A stretch of DNA of 64,000 nt from Corynebacterium cystitidis. Its GTDB lineage: Bacteria > Actinomycetota > Actinomycetes > Mycobacteriales > Mycobacteriaceae. The notes below the pieces were generated by a model. That model was not told where the DNA came from and searched no databases. It was given only the letters and a program-made list of their open reading frames with translations. Each line of letters starts with the position of its first letter. Within the stretch, counting starts at the first letter, position 1. Positions 27,173 to 36,913 of the stretch are shown here, piece by piece. The stretch spans positions 1,178,001-1,242,000 of the forward strand of contig NZ_LT906473.1 of NCBI RefSeq assembly GCF_900187295.1. The letters are read 5' to 3'. The translations under genes and the position numbers were made by a program.

Positions 27173-27195
27173 TACAACTCCCTCTAAGACTGACT

Positions 27196-28071
27196 CTAGG
27201 AAGTCCGCTCAATAACCTCGAGCGCAAGATTGCGGTACTGCTCTGCACCCTGCGAACTCGGCGCCCACGTAATAATGGGCTCACCGGCCACCGATGTCTC
27301 GGGGAATCGCACGGTACGCGTGATCACGGTGTCAAAGACGCGGTCCCCAAAGACCTCTACCACACGTTCCATCACCTCACGGGCATGCGTGGTGCGACGG
27401 TCAAACATGGTGACCAAAATACCCACAATCTCTAAATCAAAGTTGATCCGGTCACGCACCTTCTCCACAGTGTCAGTAAGCAAAGCCAGACCACGCAGGG
27501 AGAAATACTCGCACTCCATGGGAATAATCACTCCGTGCGAGCACGCCAACGCATTCACCGTAAGCAAGCCCAAGGAGGGCTGGCAGTCAATAATGATGTA
27601 GTCATACTCTGCCCGCACCGGACGCAGCGCGCGGCCTAAGGTCTGCTCGCGACCAACCTCATTAACGAGCTGGATTTCCGCAGCCGATAGGTCAATATTC
27701 GCCGGCACCAGATCTAAACCGGCGACGTTGCTATGCTGAATCGCCCCATGAATGCTAGTGGTGTTATCCAACATGAGGTCATACACAGTGATGTCTTCCT
27801 CGTTTTGGGCCACATCCAGCCCCGCCGACAACGCGCCCTGCGGGTCAAGATCAACCAACAACACCTTGCGCCCCTGTTCAGCAAGGCAGGCGCCTAAGTT
27901 AATAGACGAGGTGGTCTTTCCCACCCCACCTTTTTGGTTCACCATCGAAATGATGCGCGCCGGGCCATGCTTGTCAAGCGGTTTTGGTTGGGACAATTCG
28001 CGGAATGGTCGCCCAGTCAGGCCGACTTCCATCTCGGAAGCGTCAAACAGTCCGTCCTTGCTCACCGTCAT
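27196..28071 (-). CDS. ParA-family ATPase (Rv1708-like)
   Basis: About 291 residues from ATG 28071, which has an AAGGAAGAAGG ribosome site; a start 24 codons upstream is less likely. The deviant Walker A KGGVGKTT is at residues 47-54, followed by LVDLDPQGALSAGL and IIDCQPSLGLLTVNA. Equivalent to the Soj-like gene next to scpA in mycobacteria. It is not paired with a parB gene, so it is not the main chromosomal ParA; a role in segregation or cell-pole organisation is inferred from position. Confidence 0.92.
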   Translation of the reverse strand: MTVSKDGLFDASEMEVGLTGRPFRELSQPKPLDKHGPARIISMVNQKGGVGKTTSSINLGACLAEQGRKVLLVDLDPQGALSAGLDVAQNEEDITVYDLMLDNTTSIHGAIQHSNVAGLDLVPANIDLSAAEIQLVNEVGREQTLGRALRPVRAEYDYIIIDCQPSLGLLTVNALACSHGVIIPMECEYFSLRGLALLTDTVEKVRDRINFDLEIVGILVTMFDRRTTHAREVMERVVEVFGDRVFDTVITRTVRFPETSVAGEPIITWAPSSQGAEQYRNLALEVIERTS

Positions 28072-28262
28072 ACCTTCTTCCTTGACTGTGCAAAACCTAG
28101 GCTGTGAAGCGGCCTCGCCTTCGCGGCCGACTTCGAGTGACATCGATGTTATTCACCATCTTAACCAGTCGATGGGATCTGAAGCGCCAGCCTTGACGTG
28201 CAGCCGCAAAGTCAAGAGGCAAAACTTGACAGAAGCGCCAGATGCACGCTTATCGACGACGC

Positions 28263-29267
28263 TTATCGACGCCTCCGTGAACGCTTGCGCACCGCAAAGG
28301 TGATCGCCACAATCGCAGCGAGTACCACGATCGCACCGGTGAGAAGCGCCCACCACACCCAGTTTGATTCGTTGTTTTGCCGTGCTTCCTCCGCGCCCTG
28401 AGCGACATCAGCGTACGTCCCGGTTTCGCCACCGTTCGAATTCGGCTGAGCTACCGGCACATTCGTGGCCGTGATGGTGACAATGTATTTAGCGACCGTA
28501 TCGTCGCGGACCACCTCGATGATAAACGGATTGTCTGGGGTCTGACCTTCTGGGTACGTCAGCGTCATCGTGCGCGCCCCCATATCGATATCGCGCTGAA
28601 CACCCTCAATGATCTGGCCGTTGATGTCCAGGTAGCGTACCTTCAAGCCCTCCGCGTTCCCCGACGCCAAGCGAGCAAGATCGACTGCCTCGGTCACAGA
28701 GACACTCACTGTCAAGACATTGTCTTGGATCTCTCCGTCAAAGTACATGCGCTCGGCCTGAGCTGTTTCAACAGGCGCAGCTGGTTGACGCGGGGGTGTC
28801 GGTGCGGCCTCACCAGAGCTTGCTGCACCGCCGTGGCCTCCGGCGGAGCCGGCGCCGGGCTGGTCAACCTGCTCCGGCGTTGTTTCAGCGCCAGCTGATC
28901 CCGCAGCGTGACCACCACCAGAGGTGTCCTCTGCCACCAGGGTGATTGTGGCGGAGTAGCCCCCCGCACTGACGGGCACACTGACCTGCGAGCCTGGCTG
29001 ATTCGGCGCCGTAACAGTAACTCCAGTTCCTGCGGAACTAATTGACCACCCAGCTTCAGAAAACGAGACATTGACTGGCACACCCACATCAACCGACGTC
29101 GTTTGGCCCGCCGGAACTGAAATCGTTGAAGGGATCATCGCAGCTACCGCTGCAGGATCAAGCCCCTCCGGAATCTGGGCGTGCGCGACCGATGTGAAAG
29201 GAAAAACAACTCCACATGCAGCGGCAAAAGTAAGGCCTGCAAGACCTAGACGAAGACGGTGGGTCAC
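28263..29267 (-). CDS. Secreted, C-terminally membrane-anchored protein
   Basis: A 334-residue protein of unknown function. A signal peptide ends around VAHAQ (about residue 30). Two beta-rich segments follow: residues about 45-110, and about 165-270 with a near-transporter/Ig-like pattern. A Gly/Ala/Pro-rich linker of about 60 residues separates them. A membrane helix lies near residues 302-325, closed by a basic KRSRRRR tail, so the protein is exposed at the cell surface and anchored. It resembles HtaA-like or Ig-like surface proteins in layout only; the iron-binding motifs of HtaA were not recognised. Located between xerD and parA. Confidence 0.72.
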   Translation of the reverse strand: MTHRLRLGLAGLTFAAACGVVFPFTSVAHAQIPEGLDPAAVAAMIPSTISVPAGQTTSVDVGVPVNVSFSEAGWSISSAGTGVTVTAPNQPGSQVSVPVSAGGYSATITLVAEDTSGGGHAAGSAGAETTPEQVDQPGAGSAGGHGGAASSGEAAPTPPRQPAAPVETAQAERMYFDGEIQDNVLTVSVSVTEAVDLARLASGNAEGLKVRYLDINGQIIEGVQRDIDMGARTMTLTYPEGQTPDNPFIIEVVRDDTVAKYIVTITATNVPVAQPNSNGGETGTYADVAQGAEEARQNNESNWVWWALLTGAIVVLAAIVAITFAVRKRSRRRR

Positions 29268-29345
29268 GGCAATTCTCCCCTAATGGCGGTTGGTCAACGT
29301 GCGAGCTTCACACGTGAAGCAATTGTGTGTTCGCAGTGTACCGCG

Positions 29346-30251
29346 TCAGGCTCGCGGGTGAGCCATCCGCCAAACTTCTCGGAGATTGTCAGCTGTAACG
29401 TGGGTGTAGATCTGGGTGGTGGTCACAGATGAATGCCCCAAAAGCTCTTGCACGGTACGCACATCTGCCCCTCCTTCGAGTAAATGTGTTGCAAAAGAAT
29501 GACGCAGAGTATGCGGTGACACTTCCTTCTTGATGCCTGCGCGCTCAGCGGTGTTTTTAATGATTGTCCAGGCACTTTGTCGAGACAGGGTGCCACCACG
29601 CGTATTGAGAAACAATGCGTGCGACTTCCCGGTAGCAAACACGGGACGGCCTCGGACAAGGTAGGCCTCTACCGCTTCACCAGCGTGGCGCCCAAGCGGA
29701 ACAATGCGCTGTTTCGCCCCTTTGCCTGTCACAGTGAGAATGCCGTCAGAATTAGTGACGTCGTCGACCACCAGCGCTAACACCTCAGACACTCGGGCAC
29801 CGGTGCCGTACAGAACTTCCAATAAAGCTTTATCACGCACACCAAGAGGATCTTCGGTAGAACAGGCATCGAGCAGCATGGCAACTTCATCGATGGTCAA
29901 AGTGTCCGGCAGATGCTGGCCCGACGACGGAGGAGAAACCGCCGCCGCAACATCAGCTGGAACATTCCCCTCGCTGGTGGCAAATTTGTGCAAGCCCCGC
30001 GCGACCACCAGGGCGCGGCCCGTCGAAGAGGCCGCCAACGGCGGCCTTCCTTCGCCACCGCGACGCAAATCCTGCACATAAGCTTCGACGTCAGCGGTGT
30101 TCACGTCTTTCAAGTCGTGGAGACCAGCCTCACGCAACCACGACACGTAACGATGAACGTCTCGTCGATAATTGCTCAATGTGTTGTCGGACAGTCCTCG
30201 CTCCACTGCTAAGTGATCCAACCAGCGTTGCCCAATTTCAGCGACGTCCAT
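29346..30251 (-). CDS. xerD: Site-specific tyrosine recombinase XerD
   Basis: A 301-residue protein with N-terminal SAM-like core-binding domain ([19 protein letters not shown]) and a catalytic domain with Arg in GTGARVSEV, His-Leu-Arg-His in [10 protein letters not shown] and Tyr in TTQIYTHV. It resolves chromosome dimers together with XerC. The start is one base after the NUDIX stop. Confidence 0.95.
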   Translation of the reverse strand: MDVAEIGQRWLDHLAVERGLSDNTLSNYRRDVHRYVSWLREAGLHDLKDVNTADVEAYVQDLRRGGEGRPPLAASSTGRALVVARGLHKFATSEGNVPADVAAAVSPPSSGQHLPDTLTIDEVAMLLDACSTEDPLGVRDKALLEVLYGTGARVSEVLALVVDDVTNSDGILTVTGKGAKQRIVPLGRHAGEAVEAYLVRGRPVFATGKSHALFLNTRGGTLSRQSAWTIIKNTAERAGIKKEVSPHTLRHSFATHLLEGGADVRTVQELLGHSSVTTTQIYTHVTADNLREVWRMAHPRA

Positions 30252-30902
30252 TTACAGCTTCTTCATATCTGGTTTGATGCCTTCCGCGTGTCGACGCTCA
30301 GCCATCGACGTCGGCCGCAGGTCAAAAGCCACCTGCGAATCTCGCGCGCTGTGCCGCCCGGCCACCACCTCGGAGGCCGCCAAAATACCGACCACAGCGA
30401 TCGAATTAGTAATCCGCCCATCCATCACTGCCGCCCGGGCTTCGTCCACATCAACCCATTTCAGCTGCATGTCAGCTTCTTCATCCTCGGCCTCGGGCTG
30501 CTCCACCTCACACAGCTCACGGGCGAGGAAGATGCGCACGGCTTCTTCGCAAAAACCAGGCGAAGTCACGATGTCTGCCAGTAACTCCCAGCGCTGCGCT
30601 GCAAGCCCTGCCTCTTCTCGCAGTTCACGGGCAGCACACTGCACAGGATCCTCACCATAAGTGTCCAGAATGCCTGCGGGTAACTCCCACAGCCGCCGTC
30701 GCACGCTATGACGGTACTGCTCTACCATGGCGATGCGGCCACTGTCACTCAGCGCCACGACAGCCACCGCGCCGAAGTGCTCGACGATTTCACGCTCCGC
30801 GGTGGTCCCGCCGGGCATGGTCACTGTGTCTCGCCGCAGTGCCAGAATCGGTGCGTCATGCAGCAGCTCGGAATCAGTAACGGTGAATTCGTGACGGTTC
30901 AT
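30252..30902 (-). CDS. NUDIX hydrolase, ADP-ribose pyrophosphatase type
   Basis: About 216 residues from ATG 30902; a longer frame to 31013 would overlap steB. The Nudix box runs through GILDTYGE and ARELREEAGL. Position next to xerD and sequence type match M. tuberculosis Rv1700 (ADP-ribose pyrophosphatase). It hydrolyses ADP-ribose or similar nucleoside diphosphate compounds. In related genomes pyrG lies between this gene and steB; here the gap is only 31 bases. Confidence 0.9.
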   Translation of the reverse strand: MNRHEFTVTDSELLHDAPILALRRDTVTMPGGTTAEREIVEHFGAVAVVALSDSGRIAMVEQYRHSVRRRLWELPAGILDTYGEDPVQCAARELREEAGLAAQRWELLADIVTSPGFCEEAVRIFLARELCEVEQPEAEDEEADMQLKWVDVDEARAAVMDGRITNSIAVVGILAASEVVAGRHSARDSQVAFDLRPTSMAERRHAEGIKPDMKKL

Positions 30903-30933
30903 AATACCCAATCTAGTGTCTCTTGCAGTAGCC

Positions 30934-31908
30934 CTAGCCCAGTGCGGGTGACGCGGCTTCCGCGCTTGCTGCGGCGCCATAGGCTCCAGATTCCCCATTG
31001 AACTGCTCTGCAACCGCTAGTACTGTGGCTACACGCCCGAAGGCACGGTCTACCGAGTCCACCGTTGAGACGGCCTGATTGAGTTCTTCGTCGGCACGTA
31101 TACGGCCAATCACACCCTGATCCGCCGCTGCGTGGATACGCCCCGAAACAACGAGTTTGCCGCCGCGCGACTCTAAGCCACGTACCATATCTATTAACAT
31201 TCCAGCGCTAAACGACGAGCCACCCGTTGCGTCCTCATCACCAGTCACAATGACGATGGCCTGCGCTGGCAAGATCGTGCCGTCTTCATAGTCAATGAAT
31301 TCTGCTTCGCGCAGCGTCTGCAAAACGAGTGCCCGGTCCTCTACCGTTGCCTGTGGTTGCGCACCGGCATCGTCGTAAAGCAAAGCTGAGCCCAAGGACT
31401 GGCCAGCATGTAAGCCGGGAGCCAAATTATCTTCGGACAGCTGAGCACCAGCTGGCAACGTGTTGGCGATAATAGACTTCAGCTCATCCGCCTCGTTCTG
31501 GTCACCGAACTTCTCAGTCAACGTAATCCGCCCCGAATCCTCAGCCCCAGCCTGGGACAGCAGGTCTGCCACCGCATCAATGTCTGCCTGCTTCGCGTTC
31601 GCAGCCACCACCATCAACACTGGGCGCTGGTCAAGAGTACCTGCTACCGCTTTCTCGCCAACGCCTTGAACCAGCCCGTCTGCGGCATCTGCCTGCGCCG
31701 CAGCAATCTCGGCTTGTCGCGCACCAGCAGCATCCTCGGCCGGTTCTTTCGAATCGCCGTGGCCGGAGGCGCTCGTCGATACGCTCGTCCCACCAATGTC
31801 CCCCATTGCTGGGGCCAACACCAAAGTGCCAAGGGCAACTCCTGCGGCAACACCGAATCCGAGACCGGTGACAAGCCAGCCGCTGCGGGAGGTTTTCTTC
31901 CCTGCCAT
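30934..31908 (-). CDS. steB: SteB / MctB-type membrane protein
   Basis: A 324-residue protein with one N-terminal membrane segment (residues about 10-32) and a large extracellular part with an Ala-rich coil. It belongs to the copper-transporter MctB family (Rv1698) and corresponds to SteB of C. glutamicum, which works with SteA in cell-wall synthesis at the septum. It follows steA by 44 bases. Which of the two proposed roles holds here is not visible. Confidence 0.88.
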   Translation of the reverse strand: MAGKKTSRSGWLVTGLGFGVAAGVALGTLVLAPAMGDIGGTSVSTSASGHGDSKEPAEDAAGARQAEIAAAQADAADGLVQGVGEKAVAGTLDQRPVLMVVAANAKQADIDAVADLLSQAGAEDSGRITLTEKFGDQNEADELKSIIANTLPAGAQLSEDNLAPGLHAGQSLGSALLYDDAGAQPQATVEDRALVLQTLREAEFIDYEDGTILPAQAIVIVTGDEDATGGSSFSAGMLIDMVRGLESRGGKLVVSGRIHAAADQGVIGRIRADEELNQAVSTVDSVDRAFGRVATVLAVAEQFNGESGAYGAAASAEAASPALG

Positions 31909-31952
31909 TATTATCGTCTCTCTTTCTCCACACCTGCAGTGCGTGGCTGCGG

Positions 31953-33140
31953 CTAGTTGAACCAGCTCTGAACCGTCAGTGCGATGGAATTCCAGGTGTT
32001 GATGAGGTTGTTAGTGAAGGTGTCATCGCCACCCACACCCACCACGAGGATAACCACAGCTACGGCCACTAAAATACCCAGAATGGCCCACGCCCAAGCC
32101 ACACCGCGGCCGGAGTTGACGTTGTATAGATTCTCAATAACAGCAGCATCTACGATGCGCCCGCCGCCCTTCAACCACGTCAGAAGAGAAGCTGGCTGGG
32201 CATGTTCATGGTTCGCGAAAATGGCATCCAAGTCCATGCGTTCACCAACGGTAACCACCATCTGCGCGTCATGGAACACTGCCAGCAAAACTGCCAAATC
32301 CATCGGATTATCCAGCGCCGACGGGAACGTCATTGCCCCCACACCCAAATCCTGGATCCGCTCCAAGCCATCGGCGTGCCCGTCTGGGTCCGCCGGCAGA
32401 ATCACGCGGGCATCGCCACGCAGAGTCTCCGAGGCGACCTCCTTCGGGTTGCCCACGATGAAGTCCAAGGTGTAGCCCAAATCTGCCAGTGTGTCTGCGG
32501 CAGCGGCCACGCCAATCAGCACTGGGTTGTACTCACGGATAAAGTTACGCAGCTTGATCACCTGGTCGCGATGCCCAAGTTCCGGAGATACCACGAGCAC
32601 CTTGCGTCCGTCCATCACCGTACCTACATCTGGTACGCCGACCCCGTCAATCAGCAGCGGAGCCTCAGAGTGGATGAACTCGATGGTATTGCCAAAGTAT
32701 GCCTCCATGTGGTCCACCAGATGGCGCTGCGCCTCATTAAAGTTGGTGTCTGCAGCAGCGCGTACCAGTTCAGACGCCTGGCCGATTGTATTCTTGCCGA
32801 CGAAGATCTTTCCGTCAGCAGTGATGCCACCCTTCTTGCCGTCGCGGAAGGCCGAGCGCAGCTCAGCTCCGGCGTTTTCATACAGCGCGACATCACTGTC
32901 CAGCAGAATGTGTGGCCCATAGTTGGGAATAGCACCGGTAGAAAACTTAGCAATATTGATCACGGCCTGCGGTTTGGCATCGACTAGTGCCTGTGCTTGC
33001 CTGCGTGTTAGGTCCGGCGCATCAATCACAACGATGTCGCCGGCCTTCAAGCGCTTCAGACCTTTACCCTGTGGGGTGCAGTCGCGCAGCACGCCGTGCA
33101 GACCGGGTTGGTCAGAAGTACTGGTGATCTTGCTACTCAT
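31953..33140 (-). CDS. steA: Cytokinetic ring protein SteA
   Basis: About 395 residues; ATG 33140 is chosen over GTG 33146. An N-terminal thiamine-pyrophosphokinase-like domain (IVVIDAPDLTRRQAQALVD and similar) covers most of the protein, and the C-terminus has one membrane helix (WAWAILGILVAVAVVILVVG). Matches the SteA family, paired with SteB downstream. It acts at the division site in corynebacteria. Adjacent to recN and nadK. Confidence 0.9.
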   Translation of the reverse strand: MSSKITSTSDQPGLHGVLRDCTPQGKGLKRLKAGDIVVIDAPDLTRRQAQALVDAKPQAVINIAKFSTGAIPNYGPHILLDSDVALYENAGAELRSAFRDGKKGGITADGKIFVGKNTIGQASELVRAAADTNFNEAQRHLVDHMEAYFGNTIEFIHSEAPLLIDGVGVPDVGTVMDGRKVLVVSPELGHRDQVIKLRNFIREYNPVLIGVAAAADTLADLGYTLDFIVGNPKEVASETLRGDARVILPADPDGHADGLERIQDLGVGAMTFPSALDNPMDLAVLLAVFHDAQMVVTVGERMDLDAIFANHEHAQPASLLTWLKGGGRIVDAAVIENLYNVNSGRGVAWAWAILGILVAVAVVILVVGVGGDDTFTNNLINTWNSIALTVQSWFN

Positions 33141-33207
33141 GCGCACTATTGTTGCCGGTAGAAGCTTTCAAGTGGCGAAGGCGCGCGGAAAACCTCGTCT
33201 CTAACCT

Positions 33208-34953
33208 TCAATAACCTTCAACCGGGGTTGAGCCTCGCATCTCCGCGACTTCGGCCTGCGCCCGCTGGAACAACTCCGTGGCGTGTGCACGCCCAGTATC
33301 AGTGTCATCTAGCCCCGCCATCATTCGCGCGAGCTCCTCAACTCGCTCGTCGTTGTCCAAGGCACTTACCCCGGATGTCACCGACTCATCGCCCACGTTT
33401 TTCGCCACATGTAAGTGCGTATCGGCATACGCAGCCACCTGCGCTAAGTGCGTTACGACGATCACCTGATTGTGCGTGGCTAATCGAGCCAACCTGCGCC
33501 CAATTTCAACAGCAGCACGACCCCCCACTCCCGCATCGACTTCATCGAAGACCAGCGTGGTGCCGGTCGACGTCGCCGATAAAATCACTTCCAGAGCCAA
33601 CATCACGCGCGACAGCTCACCACCTGACGCACTCGATGCCAAAGGCTTCGCCTCCATGGAAGAATTTGGGGCCAGACGCATCTCGACGGCATCGGCCCCG
33701 TCCCGGGTGTACTTGTGCTGCTCGACGACCACCTCAAGCCGCGCTTTCGGCATTGCCAACCCGTGCAGTTCTTCGGTCACGGCCGCGCTTAACTTCGTGG
33801 CGGCATCAGCACGTGCCGCAGACAACGCCGCTGCTTTCTCCACCATGATCTGCTCAGACTGCGCCACCATCTTCTTCAACTGGTCAAGGGCCTCGGCTGA
33901 GGTATCGATGCTGGCCAGGCGTTGCTCTGCTTTGTCGCGCCACAATACAACACCTGCAATGTCGGGTGCGTACTTCTTCGTCAGTGTTTTGAGCTCTTGT
34001 TGGCGTTGCAAAAGGGCGTCAAGCCCTGCTGGGTCACTCGGTAGATCCGCAAGGTAACTGCCAAGTTCCGCCGCCACATCGGCCAGTACTGCTGTTGCGC
34101 CACTCAGCCTAGCGCCGAGCTCTTTGAGGTGATCGTCGCTGCTGTGGGTGAGAGCGCTTTCTGCTTGACCTGCAAGTGCCGATGCTCCGTCGTCCTCGCC
34201 ATAGCCACCGACTGCTTCCGGCCCGTCGATTGCCCCGAGTGCTGTTTGTGCTGCTTCTCGCAGCGCATCCACGTCTTGCAGCCTGCGGATATCTACCAAT
34301 AATTGTTCGTCCTCCCCAGCAACTGGATTGATGGCAGCAATCTCATCTAGTGCGAATTGAAGCCGGTCTACTTCTTGTGCTAGTTCGCGGCGCTTCTCAG
34401 TGCGCTGTTTCAAGTCTTTCACGTGCGCCCGCCAGGTATAAAACGCCTCAGTGTAGGCGCTGCGAATGGGGGCAATGGCAGGGTCGAAGCGATCCAACGC
34501 AGCGAGTTGCTCCTCCGGTGCGAGAAGGCGAAGTTGATCATTTTGGCCGTGGATGGTTAACAGTTGGGCAGAAAACTCGGCCAACGTTGCTGCCGGCACA
34601 CTGCGACCAGCTAGGTGTGCGCGAGAACGGCCAGTCGCTTTCACCGACCGCGAGGCCAAAAACTCCCCGTTTTCATCGGGTTGGCCACCTGCGGTATCAA
34701 CGATGCCGGAAATTACCTCGCGGATGTCTTGCGGCAGTGCCTCGGTACTGAAGCTGCCTTCCACGAGTGCCTGCTCTGCCCCGGTGCGCACACGGGATGC
34801 GTCGGCACGCCCACCCGTAAGCAGGCGCAGCCCGGTGACAACCATTGTCTTACCTGCGCCGGTCTCGCCTGTCAGCACGGTCAGACCGTCGGCAAGCTCA
34901 GCCGAGGCGTGCGGGATCACACCGAGATTCTCGATGGAAATATCAAGCAGCAT
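33208..34953 (-). CDS. recN: DNA repair protein RecN
   Basis: A 581-residue SMC-like ATPase. Walker A GETGAGKT at residues 29-36; a long coiled-coil central part; signature SASGGELSRVMLAL and Walker B LVFDEVDAGVGG near the end. The start at 34953 (MLLDISIE) is preferred to one 13 codons upstream. It acts in double-strand break repair. Overlaps or abuts the nadK gene. Confidence 0.96.
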   Translation of the reverse strand: MLLDISIENLGVIPHASAELADGLTVLTGETGAGKTMVVTGLRLLTGGRADASRVRTGAEQALVEGSFSTEALPQDIREVISGIVDTAGGQPDENGEFLASRSVKATGRSRAHLAGRSVPAATLAEFSAQLLTIHGQNDQLRLLAPEEQLAALDRFDPAIAPIRSAYTEAFYTWRAHVKDLKQRTEKRRELAQEVDRLQFALDEIAAINPVAGEDEQLLVDIRRLQDVDALREAAQTALGAIDGPEAVGGYGEDDGASALAGQAESALTHSSDDHLKELGARLSGATAVLADVAAELGSYLADLPSDPAGLDALLQRQQELKTLTKKYAPDIAGVVLWRDKAEQRLASIDTSAEALDQLKKMVAQSEQIMVEKAAALSAARADAATKLSAAVTEELHGLAMPKARLEVVVEQHKYTRDGADAVEMRLAPNSSMEAKPLASSASGGELSRVMLALEVILSATSTGTTLVFDEVDAGVGGRAAVEIGRRLARLATHNQVIVVTHLAQVAAYADTHLHVAKNVGDESVTSGVSALDNDERVEELARMMAGLDDTDTGRAHATELFQRAQAEVAEMRGSTPVEGY

Positions 34954-34964
34954 AAATCCCCAAC

Positions 34965-35888
34965 CTACTTTGGTGCAGCAGGTCCGCGCCAACCGTCGAC
35001 AGGCAACCGCAGTTTACGCACCAAACGGTCAGTGAATGGGGAGTCGTCGAGACGCACCCACCGGACCGGACGTGTACCGCCGACGACTTCGCAGCGCGAG
35101 CCCGGAGGCATCGCAATCGGACGGAAACCGTCCATCACAACCATGGCTGGGGAGGTCGTCGGATGTGACTCCACAGCCACAGTGGAATCCGGTGATACCA
35201 CCAGCGGCTTAGTAAACAACGCGTGCGCATTATTGGGCACCACGAGGATCGCGTCAAGCTCCGGCCACATCACAGGCCCACCCGCGGAAAATGCGTACGC
35301 TGTAGAGCCTGTCGGGGTGGAGATCAGCACGCCGTCGCAGCCAAAGGTGGACACCGGGCGGAAATCCACCTCGAGGGTAGCGTCGAGCACGCCACGGCGA
35401 TTGAGGTTTTCAACACTTACTTCATTCAACGCCCAGCTGGTATCAATAACATTGCCGTCTGGGTCCAGCACAGTGATGTCAATAGTCATCCGGTCTTCAA
35501 CCCGGTAGGTGCGGTCGATCACGCGACGAATCGCCATGTCGAGGCTTTCCGCATCCCACTCGGCCAGAAACCCGATGTGGCCCAGGTTGATACCAAGTAC
35601 AGGAATATCTTGAGCATGCGCCAAGTCTGCGGCGCGGAGGAAAGTTCCATCACCGCCGAGAACGAGGACGAGTTCACAACCCCTGGCGGCCTCCGGTGAG
35701 TGCGACACCCGTTTGAGGCCTGCAAGGCTAGGGTGGGCGTCGATGGCCTCCATGTCGGCCTGCGCCAAGATTCGCACCGTGATCCCGTAGCCTTGGATCA
35801 GTTCCGCTGCACGCGCCGCCGCTGCAATGTTGCCTTCGCGGGTGGTGTGCGGAACCATGAGAATTTCGCGGTGCTCATTTGAACTCAT
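34965..35888 (-). CDS. nadK: NAD kinase
   Basis: A 307-residue protein with VLGGDGTFLRAADLA (GGDGT at 78-82), GINLGHIGFLAEW and SFSTPTGSTAYAFSAGG-like motif (STPTGSTAYAFSAGGP). It makes NADP from NAD, using polyphosphate or ATP in actinobacteria. ATG overlaps the tlyA stop. In the conserved tlyA-nadK-recN-steA-steB order. Confidence 0.96.
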   Translation of the reverse strand: MSSNEHREILMVPHTTREGNIAAAARAAELIQGYGITVRILAQADMEAIDAHPSLAGLKRVSHSPEAARGCELVLVLGGDGTFLRAADLAHAQDIPVLGINLGHIGFLAEWDAESLDMAIRRVIDRTYRVEDRMTIDITVLDPDGNVIDTSWALNEVSVENLNRRGVLDATLEVDFRPVSTFGCDGVLISTPTGSTAYAFSAGGPVMWPELDAILVVPNNAHALFTKPLVVSPDSTVAVESHPTTSPAMVVMDGFRPIAMPPGSRCEVVGGTRPVRWVRLDDSPFTDRLVRKLRLPVDGWRGPAAPK

Positions 35889-36712
35889 AGCGTAGGTCCT
35901 TCCTTCACAGCGGCAGCAATCATTGCAGTTAAATCCTGATCACTCGGGGCTGTCGAGCCTTCGTCTTTGACCAGCCATAAAAAGTATTCTACGTTGCCAC
36001 TGGGCCCTGGTAGCGGAGAGGCCACCACGCCTCGGCAGCTTAGGCCCAGTTCGGCTGCAAAAATTGCTACGTCTTTAGTTACTTCCGCCCTCAGCTCATT
36101 GGAACGCACAACCCCACCGCTGCCCAACCGGTCTTTCCCAACTTCGAATTGGGGCTTGACCATCGGCAGTAAGTCTGCGCCGTCATGCAGGCAGTCCACG
36201 ATGGCAGGAAGTACCAGCTTCAGCGAGATAAACGATAGGTCGCCGACCATCATGTCCGCCTGCCCGCCCATCATTTCCGGGGTGAGGTGGCGAATATTGG
36301 TGCGATCAAGCACTGTGACGCGTGGATCATTTTGCAACCTCCACATCAGCTGCCCGTAGCCAACATCCACGGCGATAACCTCGCGGGCACCCCGGCGCAG
36401 CACCACGTCAGTAAATCCGCCAGTCGATGCCCCTGCATCAAGAATTCGCTTTTCGACGACGCTTACCCCCTGCTGTTCAAACACATCGAGAGCACCAATC
36501 AGCTTATGAGCTCCTCGAGAAGCCCACTGGTCATCCTCATCAACGGCAACCTTGATCGATGCGTCAGGTTCGACAACGGTTGCGGGCTTTTGAGCGACAA
36601 ACCCGTTGACGGTGACCTGTCCTGCTTTAATCCAGTCGACTGCTTGTTCACGCGATCGAGCTATTTTGCGGCGGACGAGTTCTGCGTCGAGCCTTCTGCG
36701 TCCAGGGGCCAC
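35885..36712 (-). CDS. tlyA: TlyA-family 2'-O-methyltransferase
   Basis: A 275-residue protein with an N-terminal S4 domain (RRLDAELVRRKIARSREQAV) and an FtsJ-like domain: ILDAGASTGGFTDVVLRRG binds SAM. Mycobacterial TlyA methylates 16S and 23S rRNA and determines capreomycin sensitivity; the shorter type methylates 23S only. The family was first described as haemolysin, a name not supported by function. Confidence 0.93.
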   Translation of the reverse strand: MAPGRRRLDAELVRRKIARSREQAVDWIKAGQVTVNGFVAQKPATVVEPDASIKVAVDEDDQWASRGAHKLIGALDVFEQQGVSVVEKRILDAGASTGGFTDVVLRRGAREVIAVDVGYGQLMWRLQNDPRVTVLDRTNIRHLTPEMMGGQADMMVGDLSFISLKLVLPAIVDCLHDGADLLPMVKPQFEVGKDRLGSGGVVRSNELRAEVTKDVAIFAAELGLSCRGVVASPLPGPSGNVEYFLWLVKDEGSTAPSDQDLTAMIAAAVKEGPTL

Positions 36713-36742
36713 GTATCTTCCTTTACTGTGATGAGCCTTCGC

Positions 36743-36910
36743 CTAGTTGTTTTGAAGTGCGTCGTGAAGCACGCTGTGTGCACGGGTGAGCCTCTCGGTT
36801 TCTTCGGCTAGATTGTTTACCGGCTGCGCTAGAATCTCGTCGATCTGCTGAGTCAGGTCTTCGGGAGATATTGCAGAGGTCCGCGGGTCGTGTGGTTTAG
36901 GTGCGGACAT
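36743..36910 (-). CDS. Small conserved protein (55 aa), Rv1693-like position
   Basis: A short reading frame of 55 codons from ATG 36910 to TAG 36743, three bases from the HAD gene upstream and about 30 bases before tlyA. The translation begins MSAPKPHDPRT and ends LHDALQNN, mainly helical with heptad-like hydrophobics (LAEETERLTRAHSVL). Gene order matches the small hypothetical gene between the HAD phosphatase and tlyA of mycobacteria. Function unknown; a coiled-coil partner is possible. Confidence 0.72.
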   Translation of the reverse strand: MSAPKPHDPRTSAISPEDLTQQIDEILAQPVNNLAEETERLTRAHSVLHDALQNN

Positions 36911-36913
36911 TGT

